This document shows positions 30,473-31,412 of a DNA stretch of 31,412 bases, one piece after another (within the stretch, counting starts at the first letter, position 1; every line of letters starts with the position of its first letter). Source of the stretch: a virus; IMG/VR virus record IMGVR_UViG_3300023279_000048, positions 1-31,412 of that record; one strand, given 5' to 3'. Below the pieces are notes generated by a model. The model saw only the letters and a program-made list of their open reading frames with translations. It searched no databases and had not been told where the DNA came from. Made by a program: the position numbers and the translations under genes.

Positions 30473-30591
30473 TTGCTTTTTTTCTTAGTAGTCTTGTTGT
30501 CCTCATTCTTTTTCTTTCTAAAGATGTCATCGTAATTCTGTTCGTACAGTTTCTGATTGTATCCCTTCTTCGGTTGCATTCCCTTGCCCAT
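30469..30591 (-). CDS. Small basic phage protein
   Basis: The 40-residue product starts MGKGMQPKKGYNQKLYEQNY, continues DDIF and ends with Lys-rich residues. Peptides with GYNxxLYxxNYDxIF are frequent in phage replication regions, to my recollection. I chose the ATG at 30591, which has an AAAGG ribosome-binding site six to ten bases upstream, rather than a longer frame from 30678. Its stop overlaps the GTG of the endonuclease gene. The function is unknown. Confidence 0.6.
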   Translation of the reverse strand: MGKGMQPKKGYNQKLYEQNYDDIFRKKKNEDNKTTKKKSK

Positions 30592-30593
30592 AA

Positions 30594-30746
30594 TTACCTT
30601 TCGTTTACTTCTAGTATTTGTATTCTCGCACCCTTCTTGGTTACTCCGTACCCATCCTTGTCGGGCTTGGTCGGGCATACATATTTGACTGCTTGTGCTT
30701 TGTCATTGGCCCACCTAACTTGATACCCTCGGTAATCCGTGGGCAT
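30594..30746 (-). CDS. Small hypothetical protein
   Basis: The 50-residue product begins MPTDYRGYQVRWANDKAQAV and has one Cys (YVCPTKPDKDGYGV). It looks like a small β-sheet protein that ends in a polar strand (ARIQILEVNER). I use the ATG at 30746 since an earlier ATG at 30815 would overlap the upstream gene by 47 bases. It is two bases upstream of the next gene. Not recognised. Confidence 0.5.
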   Translation of the reverse strand: MPTDYRGYQVRWANDKAQAVKYVCPTKPDKDGYGVTKKGARIQILEVNER

Positions 30747-30768
30747 ATCAAAGTGCTTATAGATTATC

Positions 30769-31032
30769 TCATATTTGTTCACGGCTATATAGTACAATGA
30801 ATCCCGTGCCACCATTGATTCCTAATACATTGAAGTCAATCCATTCGATTGCCTCCTCGTATTTCATATCACTGTCGGACATAAAGCATTCAATCATTCT
30901 GTCGTAGTCATATACATAGTATCCATCGTGGCTTGTACCAACGATAGCATAGTCAAGGCCATCGAATTGTATGGCATTGTCTGCGTGTATGAGTTCTTCA
31001 TAGAACTCTAAGTTTGGATTTTCATCACTCAT
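30769..31032 (-). CDS. Conserved-style hypothetical phage protein
   Basis: The 87-residue protein has a segment FDGLDYAIVGTSHDGYYVYD (residues 23-42), a helix with MKYEEAIEWIDFNVLGINGG and a β-strand end. Proteins with the DGLDxAIxG and EAxExIDFNxxG motifs are widespread in phage genomes without a known role. I chose the ATG at 31032, which makes an ATGA overlap with the exonuclease gene; the longer frame starts 11 codons earlier. It is acidic and compact. It may act on nucleic acid or host proteins. Confidence 0.7.
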   Translation of the reverse strand: MSDENPNLEFYEELIHADNAIQFDGLDYAIVGTSHDGYYVYDYDRMIECFMSDSDMKYEEAIEWIDFNVLGINGGTGFIVLYSREQI

Positions 31033-31412
31033 TTTTTCATCCTTTTGTTCCAATATAATTTGCAAGCGTATTTAAAATTGTCGATTCCTTTCTTCATCTC
31101 TTCGGGTGTCCACTCTTTGTGGTAGTGCTTGGTTGTCTCGCAGTCCACACATACAGTAATGCATCTCGGTAGGTAATCTAACTTGTACTCCTTCATTACC
31201 ATAAAGGATTCAATGGCCAACTGTTCGCAGTCCTTCGGGTAAGTCTTGGCCTTACCTTTGCAATTAGTTCTGCACTTGTAGTCAGCGAGGAATAATTTAT
31301 CCTCATCATCGTATCCCATAAAGTCTATTGAACCAGCGGTCTTAATTGTACTTGAGCTAATGATATGCTCACAACACATCGGCTTAGTCCCGCTCTCGTG
31401 TATCCATTCTAC
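31029..31412 (-). CDS. PD-(D/E)XK (RecB/Cas4-like) exonuclease, 5' end cut by the window
   Basis: The frame is open to the right edge, so the start lies outside; about 127 residues are visible. It shows AGSIDFMGY (metal-binding Asp), LFLADYKCR (Asp-x-Lys) and YPKDCEQLAIESFM (the Gln helix), the ordered signature of RecB-like PD-(D/E)XK exonucleases. With the ERF annealing protein and the SSB-like protein it forms a recombination module like lambda Exo/Bet. Four Cys in the piece could bind an iron-sulphur cluster, but this needs the missing N-terminal part. It is coupled to the next gene by an ATGA overlap. Confidence 0.8.
   Translation of the reverse strand, partial: VEWIHESGTKPMCCEHIISSSTIKTAGSIDFMGYDDEDKLFLADYKCRTNCKGKAKTYPKDCEQLAIESFMVMKEYKLDYLPRCITVCVDCETTKHYHKEWTPEEMKKGIDNFKYACKLYWNKRMKK

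Overview
The window is part of the genome of a tailed double-stranded DNA phage with a short, podovirus-type tail. There are terminase, portal, scaffold, SU10-like capsid, head-tail adaptor and tail-nozzle genes, but no tail sheath, no tape-measure gene and no frameshifted tail chaperone. The DNA is AT-rich, densely coding, and free of rRNA, tRNA, CRISPR and insertion sequences. No integrase or repressor is visible. The best host clue is a small phage gene (13060-13326) whose product ends in a textbook PEP-CTERM/exosortase sorting signal. That points to a Gram-negative, exosortase-bearing host. Marine Verrucomicrobia (Coraliomargarita/Puniceicoccales type) are my first guess by the style of the signal, but this is inference.

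Layout, rightward half. 1-374 is a non-coding leader with a G-rich tract, a hairpin terminator and a sigma70-like promoter. 375-6034 holds a nuclease-like protein, small terminase, large terminase, two small unknowns, the portal and a small unknown. 6040-8735 is a self-contained capsid unit: extended -10 promoter, leader hairpin, scaffold, major capsid protein, decoration-like protein and a strong terminator. 8743-11495 has adaptor/tail genes and a sugar-binding-like adhesin. 11497-13326 is a run of small membrane proteins: two holin candidates, a protein with a long low-complexity tail, a 56-residue membrane protein and the PEP-CTERM protein. 13329-14712 packs seven tiny proteins, most of them very Lys/Arg-rich (one with an AT-hook core, several with Cys motifs). 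14712-26917 holds the tail nozzle, tail fibre, three internal-virion candidates and a 2240-residue polyvalent virion protein. That giant contains an ADP-ribosyltransferase-like domain and a DNA-glycosylase-like domain.

Leftward half. 26918-27095 is a convergent terminator region. Transcribed right to left from the window edge to 27096 is the replication/recombination operon: a PD-(D/E)XK exonuclease (cut by the edge), three small unknowns, an endonuclease VII-like protein, an ERF single-strand annealing protein, a small SSB-like protein with an acidic-Phe tip, a DUF1599/NMAD1-like protein, a small unknown, a DnaB-type helicase and a stand-alone DnaA domain IV.

Genes are joined mostly by TAATG, ATGA or TAATATG junctions, with few Shine-Dalgarno sequences. 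This suggests heavy use of coupled re-initiation. The most unusual parts are the PEP-CTERM protein inside the lysis-like cassette, with an A6 run that could fuse it to the upstream membrane protein, the protamine-like microprotein cluster, the orphan DnaA DNA-binding domain beside DnaB, and the ADP-ribosyltransferase module in the giant virion protein. No peptidoglycan hydrolase was recognised anywhere in the window.
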